The notes under the pieces are model-generated. The model worked only from the letters and a program-made list of their open reading frames with translations, made no database searches and was not told where the DNA came from. DNA of 49,284 bases, from the NCBI GenBank assembly GCA_036961445.1, contig JBALVO010000014.1, positions 1-49,284 on the forward strand, in the 5' to 3' direction. Numbering within the stretch: position 1 is the stretch's first letter; each line of letters starts with the position of its first letter. Made by a program: the position numbers and the translations under genes. The stretch is from JBALVO01 sp036961445. Lineage in GTDB: Bacteria > Pseudomonadota > Gammaproteobacteria > Pseudomonadales > Halieaceae. Positions 1 to 6,848 of this stretch are shown here, piece by piece.

Positions 1-1314
1 CGCAGAACCCTGGGCCTGGAGTTTTTCTTGCCGCCAGGCCGGGACGATCAGTTGTCTGGCACGCTGAGTTTCGATCACGTGCAGTTAGGCACGCTGGCGT
101 CATTTGTGCCGACTCTTGCCAGGTTGGAAGGGGATGTTGCAGGCAGTCTGCAGTTGGGTGGAACGGTTGACCAGCCGCTGGCCAATGGTGTGTTGACGCT
201 GGCGCAAGGCGGATTGGCTATGGTGGGTAATCCCACTGAATTGACCGGATTTAACCTGACCCTGGAGGCGTTGGGGAATCGAGTTCGGTTGCGTGGTAAT
301 GGCATACTCGGCGGTGGTGATCTGCAATTGACAGGTGAGCTAATTACCGAACCAGAGCTGCGATTGGAGCTGGGGCTGCAGGGCGAAAATCATAGTGTAC
401 TGTATCCCCCGTCTACAGAATTGACCATCTCAGAGAATCTCAAGGTCACCGCCAGTCGCGGCTTGCTGGATTTGTCAGGGGAGTTATTTGTCCACGAGGG
501 GGTATTGGAATTTGAACAGCTGCCGGAGGGCAGCGTTGCCGTCTCTGCCGATGTGGTACAGGTAGACTATACGGGGGCACTGATACAGGAGAAGTTGCCT
601 TTCGATATCAGTATGGATGTATGGGTCAGGATCCAGGATCGTTTTAAGGTGACGGGCAACCTGCTGCAAACTACGCTGGGCGGTAATCTGCATCTGTTGC
701 AGCGAGCCGGGCAGCCACTACAGATGTTCGGTACCCTCAATACTATTGGCGGCGAATTGCGTGCCTATCAGCAGCGTTTACGTATCAAGCGCGGCATATT
801 CAGTTTCACCGGCCCACCCGGCAATCCAGCGCTGAATGTGCGGGCAGAGCGCGTCATCAGTGCCGGTAATGTTACGGCTGGTGTACAAGTGCGTGGGCGC
901 CTGGAAGAGGAGCTCACACTGGAAGTGTACTCAGAGCCTGACATGCCGCAAAGCGAAGCCATGTCTTACCTGGTGCGGGGCAGAGGGTTGGATACGGGCG
1001 CTGGTGCCGATGGCACAGCGGTAGCACTTAGTCTTGCCTCAGGCGTTGTCAACCGTTCCACCCTGGTCACCGAGTTGAACAGTATTCCCGGGGTAAGCAA
1101 TGTGGAGTTTGGTGCTGAATCTACGGAGGACGACACTGCGGCCACCGTAAGCGGGTATCTCGGCGGCAGGTTATACCTTTCTTATGGCTTTGGTCTGTAC
1201 GAGCCAGTGAACGTGCTTACCGCCAGATTATACCTGGGTACGCGTTTGTGGCTGGAGGTGGTGAGCAGCCTGGAGAACTCAGTGGATCTTTATTACTCAT
1301 TCGATATTGATTAA
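1..1314 (+). CDS. tamB: TamB, translocation and assembly module inner-membrane subunit (3' part)
   Basis: This is the C-terminal 437 residues of a TamB (DUF490) protein; the reading frame is open to the left edge, so the start lies outside the window. TamB spans the periplasm and works with the outer-membrane protein TamA in outer-membrane protein assembly and phospholipid transport. Visible support is the long run of beta-strand repeats, the conserved block around residues 238-275 (GGELRAYQQRLRIKRG, then FTGPPGNPALNVRAER), the EAMSYLVRGRG segment, and the ending YLSYGFGLYEPVNVLTARLY followed by a final YYSFDID, which is characteristic of TamB. tamA would be expected just upstream, outside the window. 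The gene ends 11 bp from the convergent lipoprotein gene. Confidence 0.93.
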   Translation, partial: RRTLGLEFFLPPGRDDQLSGTLSFDHVQLGTLASFVPTLARLEGDVAGSLQLGGTVDQPLANGVLTLAQGGLAMVGNPTELTGFNLTLEALGNRVRLRGNGILGGGDLQLTGELITEPELRLELGLQGENHSVLYPPSTELTISENLKVTASRGLLDLSGELFVHEGVLEFEQLPEGSVAVSADVVQVDYTGALIQEKLPFDISMDVWVRIQDRFKVTGNLLQTTLGGNLHLLQRAGQPLQMFGTLNTIGGELRAYQQRLRIKRGIFSFTGPPGNPALNVRAERVISAGNVTAGVQVRGRLEEELTLEVYSEPDMPQSEAMSYLVRGRGLDTGAGADGTAVALSLASGVVNRSTLVTELNSIPGVSNVEFGAESTEDDTAATVSGYLGGRLYLSYGFGLYEPVNVLTARLYLGTRLWLEVVSSLENSVDLYYSFDID

Positions 1315-1325
1315 GCCTGATTTTG

Positions 1326-1967
1326 CTAGCTGGTTTTTGGCAATATATACAACTCCACGCGGCGATTCATGGCGCGGCCACTGGCGCTGCTATTGTCCGC
1401 AATGGGTTGCTCGAGTCCTACGCCCTGAACATACATGCGAGCTGAGGCCACGCTCTGCGTCGCCAGGTAATCTGCCACACTTCTGGCGCGGCGTTCAGAC
1501 AGTCTCTGGTTGTACTCGCGACTGCCGGTGTTGTCCGTATGGCCGGTTACCCGCATCGTGGTATCGGCGTATTTGGCCAGTACCAGGCCCACGGAATTCA
1601 ACACCGGGTAAAAACTGTCCTTCAGGTTATAAGAGTCAGTTTCAAAAGTAATATTGCCAGGCATGATTAGGCGAATGTTATCGCCCTCGCGCACTACCTG
1701 TACGCCGGTACCTTGCAGCTGCTCACGCAATTTCGCTTCCTGCACGTCCATATAGGCACCGACACCGGCACCCACCAGACCACAGCCCAGGGCTGCATTG
1801 CGCGCTTTCTCGCGGGAATCCATAGCACCGATCAGGCCACACACAGCCGCCGCACCGGCACCATAAGTAGCGGTCTTGCTGGCCTGCTGTTCACCGGTAT
1901 AGGGGTTGGTAGTGCAGGCCGCCAGTGCAAGGACACTGGCAAGGGCAGTAATGGTGGTACCTTTCAT
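1326..1967 (-). CDS. OmpA-family peptidoglycan-binding lipoprotein (YiaD-like)
   Basis: A 213-residue outer-membrane lipoprotein. The signal peptide ends in a lipobox LAAC with the acylated cysteine at residue 18. Residues about 35-75 are rich in Gly and Ala (a glycine-zipper-like segment), and residues about 95-210 form an OmpA C-terminal domain with the peptidoglycan-binding signature TGHTDNTGSREYNQRLSERR and a final NRRVELYI. Length and layout match the YiaD/OmpA-lipoprotein family, which tethers the outer membrane to the cell wall. The ATG at 1967 has a GGAG SD about 10 bases upstream. The gene converges on tamB and is probably monocistronic. The family is clear; the specific role is not. 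Confidence 0.85.
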   Translation of the reverse strand: MKGTTITALASVLALAACTTNPYTGEQQASKTATYGAGAAAVCGLIGAMDSREKARNAALGCGLVGAGVGAYMDVQEAKLREQLQGTGVQVVREGDNIRLIMPGNITFETDSYNLKDSFYPVLNSVGLVLAKYADTTMRVTGHTDNTGSREYNQRLSERRARSVADYLATQSVASARMYVQGVGLEQPIADNSSASGRAMNRRVELYILPKTS

Positions 1968-2137
1968 CCAATCATCTCCGTGTACTAGACCGGGTTTTGT
2001 AGTTCCGGTACATTTTTAATGGTGGGCGTTATCTGTATGCTGTGTCAGCTCACAATGAATTGTATCCTCGCAGTGGTCTGTTGTGACAGATTTATGTACC
2101 TTAATAGTCCGATTTTCAGGCATAGGAGTCGCATGCG

Positions 2138-2491
2138 GTGATAGAGCATACTACGATTGACGGCATTAATTATGGCCCCTTGGCTGCTCTGGTCGGGGTC
2201 TGGAAAGGCGATAAGGGAGTGGACAGAGCGCCAGAACCTGACGGTGAAGAGCGCAACCCCTTTTACGAGACGATTACGTTTGGTGCGGCTGGCGATGTTA
2301 CCAACGCAGAACAGCAAACCTTGTCGATAGTACGTTACCACCAGGTGGTGAGCCGTAAATCCAACGATGAGGTATTTCACGAGCAGTTGGGTTTTTGGTT
2401 GTGGGATCCGGCCGATGACACCATTTTGGATATTTATGACAAAAAGTCGAACGACCATAAAGATGTAAATACATTGCGACGGGTCGATTAA
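2138..2491 (+). CDS. Heme-binding-like beta-barrel (nitrobindin/DUF1794-type) protein, internally shortened
   Basis: A 117-residue cytosolic protein starting at GTG, with an AGGAG SD 9 bases upstream; an ATG at 2133 runs into a stop at once. Residues 11-92 (GPLAALVGVWKGDKGVD, NPFYETITFG, VRYHQVV, FWLWDP) match from memory the N-terminal half of the FABP-like beta-barrel family related to nitrobindin, usually about 170-200 residues. The last 23 residues (TILDIYDKKSNDHKDVNTL and on) resemble the extreme C-terminus of the same family. The centre, about 60-70 residues with several barrel strands, seems to be missing in frame. The protein may be a non-binding remnant, a minimal variant, or an assembly collapse. 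Its stop codon overlaps the next start (TAATG), so the two genes are translationally coupled. Confidence 0.7.
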   Translation: MIEHTTIDGINYGPLAALVGVWKGDKGVDRAPEPDGEERNPFYETITFGAAGDVTNAEQQTLSIVRYHQVVSRKSNDEVFHEQLGFWLWDPADDTILDIYDKKSNDHKDVNTLRRVD

Positions 2492-3492
2492 TGGATCCGC
2501 TTACCCAGGGTGTACTGGGCGCTGCATTGCCGCAGGCCAGCGTCGCCGGTCGTTATGCTGCCAGCGCCGGCCTGTTGGGTTTCCTGGCGGGGATGTCGGC
2601 AGACCTGGATGTATTAATACGCTCCGCTACCGATCCATTATTGTTTCTTGAGTACCATCGGCAGTTCACGCACTCGCTGATTTTTATTCCTTTTGGCGGA
2701 CTGATTTGCGCAGGAGTGCTGCATTATATTATTGGTCGCCGCCGCGGCCTGTCGTTTCGCCAGTCCTGGCTGTTTTGCACTCTGGGTTACGCCACCCATG
2801 CGCTACTAGACGCGTGTACCACCTATGGCACGATGTTGCTATGGCCTTTCAGTCACGAGCGCATTGCATGGAATACGATTTCTATCATTGATCCCCTATT
2901 CACGGTTCCTATTCTGGTGGCCGTGGTGCTGGCCGGCAAAAAGAGGCGCCCCTTGTTTGCCCGGTTGGCCCTGGTATGGGCGCTGGCCTATATGACGCTG
3001 GGTTGGTCGCAGCGCAACGAGGCGATTGCCATGGGGTACCAGTTGGCGCAGCAACGCGGACATACACCGGTGCGCCTGGAAGCTAAACCCAGTTTTGCCA
3101 ACATTGCGGTGTGGAAGATCGTTTATGAGACCGATGATCGGTTCTATGTAGATGCCGTGCGCGCCAGGGTCGCGCCGCGGATATTTGTCGGTAATTCTGT
3201 GGAGAAGTTGGTACTTGACCGGGATATGCCGTGGTTGGACCGGGGCTCACAACAAGCACTGGATATCGAACGTTTCCGCTGGTTTAGTAATGGTTATATC
3301 GCGCGGGACCCGCTGTATGCCAATCGCATTATTGATATTCGCTACTCGATGATTCCCAACCAGGTGGTGCCGTTGTGGAGTATTGAATTACACCCCGAAG
3401 CGGGGCGCGAAGAGCACGTGGCTTACCGCGTGCATCGCGATACCGGCAACGGGAGGGTAGCATTGATGTGGCGGATGCTTACTGGAAGCTAA
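2491..3492 (+). CDS. Membrane-bound metal-dependent hydrolase, DUF457/YdjM family
   Basis: A 333-residue inner-membrane protein. Conserved metal-ligand motifs are visible in the first 135 residues: MSADLD (35-40), HRQFTHS (56-62), HALLD (103-107) and D134. Hydrophobic segments lie at about 64-82, 92-105, 130-148 and 158-172, followed by a soluble domain of about 150 residues. This is the DUF457 layout; the E. coli relative YdjM is LexA-regulated, but the substrate is unknown. The start overlaps the stop of the beta-barrel gene by one base, so the pair is probably one operon. No LexA box was noticed upstream of 2138. The annotation as hydrolase rests on family naming only. Confidence 0.82.
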   Translation: MDPLTQGVLGAALPQASVAGRYAASAGLLGFLAGMSADLDVLIRSATDPLLFLEYHRQFTHSLIFIPFGGLICAGVLHYIIGRRRGLSFRQSWLFCTLGYATHALLDACTTYGTMLLWPFSHERIAWNTISIIDPLFTVPILVAVVLAGKKRRPLFARLALVWALAYMTLGWSQRNEAIAMGYQLAQQRGHTPVRLEAKPSFANIAVWKIVYETDDRFYVDAVRARVAPRIFVGNSVEKLVLDRDMPWLDRGSQQALDIERFRWFSNGYIARDPLYANRIIDIRYSMIPNQVVPLWSIELHPEAGREEHVAYRVHRDTGNGRVALMWRMLTGS

Positions 3493-3508
3493 CCTCTGCG
3501 TATACCAG

Positions 3509-4684
3509 CTATTTTTTGAACACTGCCAGCGCAGCAGGCAGTGCCTGGCCCCTGTTAATCGGCGCATTTTGCCTGTCTAATACCGCTTCGAGTGCGTTCA
3601 GGCAATACACCACATTGCGTTCGCTACTGGCAAAGCCCATCAGCCCAATACGCCAGGTTTTTCCGGCCAGGGCCCCCAATCCGGCCCCAATTTCCAGGTC
3701 GAACTCATCCAATAAGGCCGTGCGCACGGCGGCGTCATCAACGCCTTCAGGGATCAACACCAAATTGAGTTGTGGCAAACGACATTCAGGCGCTACCGCC
3801 ATCTCCAGCCCCATTGCTTCCAGTCCGGCCACTAGTCCTTCATGATTGCGCCGATGGCGCTGATGCGCTGCGTCCAGGCCCTCTTCTGTCAGCATTACCA
3901 GGGATTCATGCAGAGCATACAGATCATTGACCGGCGCCGTGTGGTGGTAAGCTCGCTTACTACCCCCCCAGTAGCCCATGATCAGTTGCATATCCAGAAA
4001 CCAGCTCTGTACCTTATGCTCACGGTTTTTGATGCGCTCAACTGCCCGCGCACTGAAAGTGACCGGTGAGATACCCGGCACACAGGACAGACATTTTTGA
4101 GTGCCGGAGTAAATAGCGTCTGCGCCCCATTCATCGGCCAGTAATGGAATGCCACCCAGTGATGTCACGGCATCAACGATAGACAAGGCACCGCGTGCAG
4201 TGGCCAATTTACACAGTGAGGCGACATCACTGCAGACGCCGGTGGAGGTTTCGGCATGGACGAACGCCAGAATGCTGGCATCGGGATGCTGGTCAAAGGC
4301 GGCCGTTACCTTGTCTATGCTCACTGGTTCGCCCCAGGTATCGTGTACCATAATGGCGGTGCCACCGCAGCGCTCTACGTTTTCCATCATGCGCCCACCA
4401 AATACGCCGTTCTGGCAGACAATGACTTTATCTCCTGGCGATACCAGGTTCACGAAGCAGGCCTCCATGCCGGCGGAACCGGGAGCTGAAATGGGCATTG
4501 TTAGCTCATTTTTGGTCTGGAAGGCGTATTGCAGCAGCTCTTTAATTTCATCCATCAGCTTGATGAACTGGGGGTCAAGGTGACCGATGGTGGGGCGTGC
4601 TAAAGCACCGAGTACCCGTGGTGAGACATCAGAAGGGCCGGGGCCCATAAGCGTGCGCTGGGGAGGAAAAAAACTGCTGGTCAT
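3509..4684 (-). CDS. Class-V aminotransferase, alanine/serine-glyoxylate type
   Basis: A 391-residue PLP enzyme of fold type I. The PLP lysine is K197 in SGTQKCLSCVPG, the cofactor-binding Asp is D171 in VDAVTSLGG, and the N-terminal GPGPSDVSPRVL is typical of alanine-glyoxylate, serine-glyoxylate and serine-pyruvate aminotransferases. These enzymes move an amino group from alanine or serine to glyoxylate to give glycine. The related ureidoglycine-glyoxylate aminotransferase (PucG) is an alternative that sequence alone does not exclude, but no purine-catabolism genes are nearby. The start has a GGAG about 10 bases upstream. The gene converges on the DUF457 gene and lies 116 bp downstream of the cupin on the same strand. 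Confidence 0.88.
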   Translation of the reverse strand: MTSSFFPPQRTLMGPGPSDVSPRVLGALARPTIGHLDPQFIKLMDEIKELLQYAFQTKNELTMPISAPGSAGMEACFVNLVSPGDKVIVCQNGVFGGRMMENVERCGGTAIMVHDTWGEPVSIDKVTAAFDQHPDASILAFVHAETSTGVCSDVASLCKLATARGALSIVDAVTSLGGIPLLADEWGADAIYSGTQKCLSCVPGISPVTFSARAVERIKNREHKVQSWFLDMQLIMGYWGGSKRAYHHTAPVNDLYALHESLVMLTEEGLDAAHQRHRRNHEGLVAGLEAMGLEMAVAPECRLPQLNLVLIPEGVDDAAVRTALLDEFDLEIGAGLGALAGKTWRIGLMGFASSERNVVYCLNALEAVLDRQNAPINRGQALPAALAVFKK

Positions 4685-4800
4685 CGCGGTGCTGCTCCAC
4701 TACATGATAAGTGGCGCAACGGTAGCAGATTTTGCCTTCAGGCTTAATAGTTCAGTAGAAATACCGCGTATTTGTACCCGTAATGACCCCGATTTACTGC

Positions 4801-5142
4801 TTAGCTAGGCTCCAGTGGCGTGGCGGCAAACATCACCAGTAGGGTCATGTCTTCTTCGATTTCAAAGAACGAGTGCTCCGTGGCAGCGCCTACATACAGC
4901 AGGGAACCAGGGCCAATATTGCGGTCTTCCTCACCCAGGCGCATGCGCGCTTTACCACTGATGACCACGTAAACCTCGTCCTCGTCGTGGGGTGCTTGCA
5001 TATCAGTGCTGCCTGCGGCGAGGAAATAAATGCCGCAATTCAGGGCTGGGACGTTGAGGAACTCAAGGTATTCAACGGCTGCGCCCTGCATTTTGCCTTT
5101 GATTTCCTCCAGATTGAAGACTTGCCATGTACTATCGTTCAT
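4801..5142 (-). CDS. Small single-domain cupin protein
   Basis: A 113-residue protein that is almost entirely one cupin barrel. Motif 1 is seen as PHDEDEVYVVISGKA (51-65, with H52, E54 or E56, and G63) and motif 2 as GPGSLLYVGAATEHSF (77-92, with H90). The first histidine of the usual HxH pair seems to be replaced, so metal binding may be altered. Cupins of this size bind small ligands or act as simple dioxygenases or isomerases; the function here cannot be assigned. It is divergent from the acyl-CoA ligase at 5271 and could share control with it. It may be cotranscribed with the aminotransferase downstream. Confidence 0.75.
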   Translation of the reverse strand: MNDSTWQVFNLEEIKGKMQGAAVEYLEFLNVPALNCGIYFLAAGSTDMQAPHDEDEVYVVISGKARMRLGEEDRNIGPGSLLYVGAATEHSFFEIEEDMTLLVMFAATPLEPS

Positions 5143-5219
5143 TGGACGCTGCCCCGTTATGTGATGTTTCGCGGCAATGATTCTACGGCCATTCTACTCA
5201 TGATAGTATCCCCTTTTCG

Positions 5220-5236
5220 TACCGGATCAGCCGGTA
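5220..5236. promoter_or_regulatory. Inverted repeat TACCGG-N5-CCGGTA in the divergent promoter gap
   Basis: A perfect 6-bp inverted repeat with a 5-base centre (ATCAG) lies 34 bp before the TTG start of the ligase gene. A possible -10 element (TATAAC, 5239-5244) follows directly, so a protein bound here would sit in the core promoter. This is the usual geometry of a repressor operator. The regulator is unknown; no regulator gene is adjacent. Confidence 0.4.
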
Positions 5237-5270
5237 GATATAACGATAAGACTTTTTGAAGGAGTTTCCC

Positions 5271-6806
5271 TTGCACAGACCTGAAATAGAACCAAACCTT
5301 GCCGCTACGACATTGCGTCGAGCAGACTTGAATCCGGAACGAATCGCCCTGATTTTTGAAGGGGAGAAAATCCAGTACGGTGAATTTGCTGACAGGGTGC
5401 GCCGCCAGGCAAGCCTGCTTCGCGCGAGTGGCGTCTGTCTCGGAGACCGGGTAGGGTATCTTGGATTTAATCACCCGGCCCTGCTGGAGACTCTGTTTGC
5501 AGCGCAGGCACTGGGCGCTATTTTCGTACCGCTGAACTTTCGACTGACGGCAGAAGAACTGACCTTTATTATTAACGATGCAGGTATCCACACGCTGGTG
5601 GTGGATGATGCTCTGCAACCGGTGGTCCAGCCCGCCATTCCCTCTTTATGTTGTCAGCATTTTTTTAGTTCCGAAAGTGAAGCACCCGGGTGGCGTCATC
5701 TTTTATCAGAACGCGCGGCGGCCGAGCCTTTGATCGAGCCGGTATCGGTTTCTCAGCACGATGTAGCGATCATTATGTATACCTCCGGTACTACCGGTCT
5801 GCCTAAGGGTGCCATGCTGACCCATGGCAATATCTTATGGAATAATTTTAATGCCATGCTGGCTTTTGGTGGATCCAGGGACGACGTAATACTCACGGTC
5901 GCGCCCTTGTTTCATATTGGCGGATTGAACGTCGGTACCCTGGGCTCATTCCATATGGGCTCTACATTGGTGTTATTGCGCAACTTTGATGCCGGACAGG
6001 TGTTGGGGGATTTTGAACGCTATAAAATTACCCACATGTTTGGTGCGCCAGCCATGTATTTGTTTATGTCTCAGCAGCCGCAATTTGCCACAACTGACTT
6101 AAGCTCTATCAAAACACTGATCTGTGGTGCTGCTCCGGTTCCAGAGTCATTGATCGAGACCTACGCTGCTCGCGGAGTGGACTTCTGTCAGGGTTACGGG
6201 TTGACCGAGACTGCGCCTTTTTCTTCGTTTTTGACCCCGGAATGGGCAATCAGCAAGTTAGGCTCGGCGGGGCAATCGCCACTGTATTGCGATACGCGGA
6301 TTGTTGACGACAACAACCAACCGCTGGCTACAGGCGAGCGCGGAGAAATATGCTTGCGCGGTCCTAACATTATGAAGGGCTACTGGAATCGCCCCCAGGC
6401 AACAGCCGAAGCAATAGACCAACAGGGCTGGTTTCATTCCGGTGACGTCGGATATCTGGATGAGGATGGCTTCCTGTTCATCTGCGACCGGCTCAAGGAT
6501 ATGGTGATATCCGGTGGTGAGAATGTTTACCCGGCCGAGGTGGAGGGTGTGTTGTACAAGCATCCGGCTATAGCTGAGGTAGCGGTTATCGGCTTGCCTG
6601 ATGAAAAGTGGGGTGAGGCGGTGACTGCAGTTGCTGCACTGCATGCGGACCATGAGCTGACCATTGAGGAGTTACGCGAGTTCTCACAGACCTTGCTGGC
6701 CCGTTACAAGATGCCCCTGCGGTTGCACGTGGTGGCTGCTCTGCCGCGCAATCCTGCCGGTAAAGTGTTGAAATTTGTATTGAAAGAGCAACTGTTGGAG
6801 GACTAG
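5271..6806 (+). CDS. Acyl-CoA synthetase (AMP-forming), FadD-type
   Basis: A 511-residue ANL-superfamily enzyme that activates a carboxylic acid to its CoA thioester with ATP. Visible motifs are the phosphate loop MYTSGTTGLPKGAM (about 169-182), GYGLTET, the hinge region SGDVGYLDEDGFLFICDRLK, the SGGENVYPAEVE block, and the catalytic lysine K498 in NPAGKVLKF. An upstream TTG at 5256 is in frame, but AAGGAG at 5259-5264 fits the TTG at 5271 (6-base spacing), so the shorter form is chosen. The family covers medium- and long-chain fatty, aromatic and terpenoid acids; the substrate cannot be read from sequence. It probably forms its own transcription unit. Confidence 0.88.
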   Translation: MHRPEIEPNLAATTLRRADLNPERIALIFEGEKIQYGEFADRVRRQASLLRASGVCLGDRVGYLGFNHPALLETLFAAQALGAIFVPLNFRLTAEELTFIINDAGIHTLVVDDALQPVVQPAIPSLCCQHFFSSESEAPGWRHLLSERAAAEPLIEPVSVSQHDVAIIMYTSGTTGLPKGAMLTHGNILWNNFNAMLAFGGSRDDVILTVAPLFHIGGLNVGTLGSFHMGSTLVLLRNFDAGQVLGDFERYKITHMFGAPAMYLFMSQQPQFATTDLSSIKTLICGAAPVPESLIETYAARGVDFCQGYGLTETAPFSSFLTPEWAISKLGSAGQSPLYCDTRIVDDNNQPLATGERGEICLRGPNIMKGYWNRPQATAEAIDQQGWFHSGDVGYLDEDGFLFICDRLKDMVISGGENVYPAEVEGVLYKHPAIAEVAVIGLPDEKWGEAVTAVAALHADHELTIEELREFSQTLLARYKMPLRLHVVAALPRNPAGKVLKFVLKEQLLED

Positions 6807-6824
6807 GGCCGGTGCTTCCGGCCC
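6806..6824 (+). terminator. GC-rich hairpin after the acyl-CoA synthetase gene
   Basis: The stem GGGCCGG/CCGGCCC with loop TGCTT starts on the last base of the stop codon. No T-tract follows, so it may be a weak or factor-assisted terminator between two convergent genes. Confidence 0.45.
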
Positions 6825-6848
6825 CTGTTGAACTGCGTTAATCGGGAC

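Noticed and set aside
3493..3520. A terminator between the DUF457 and aminotransferase genes
   Set aside because: The T-run CTATTTTTTG is present, but the stem before it is at most 4 bp.
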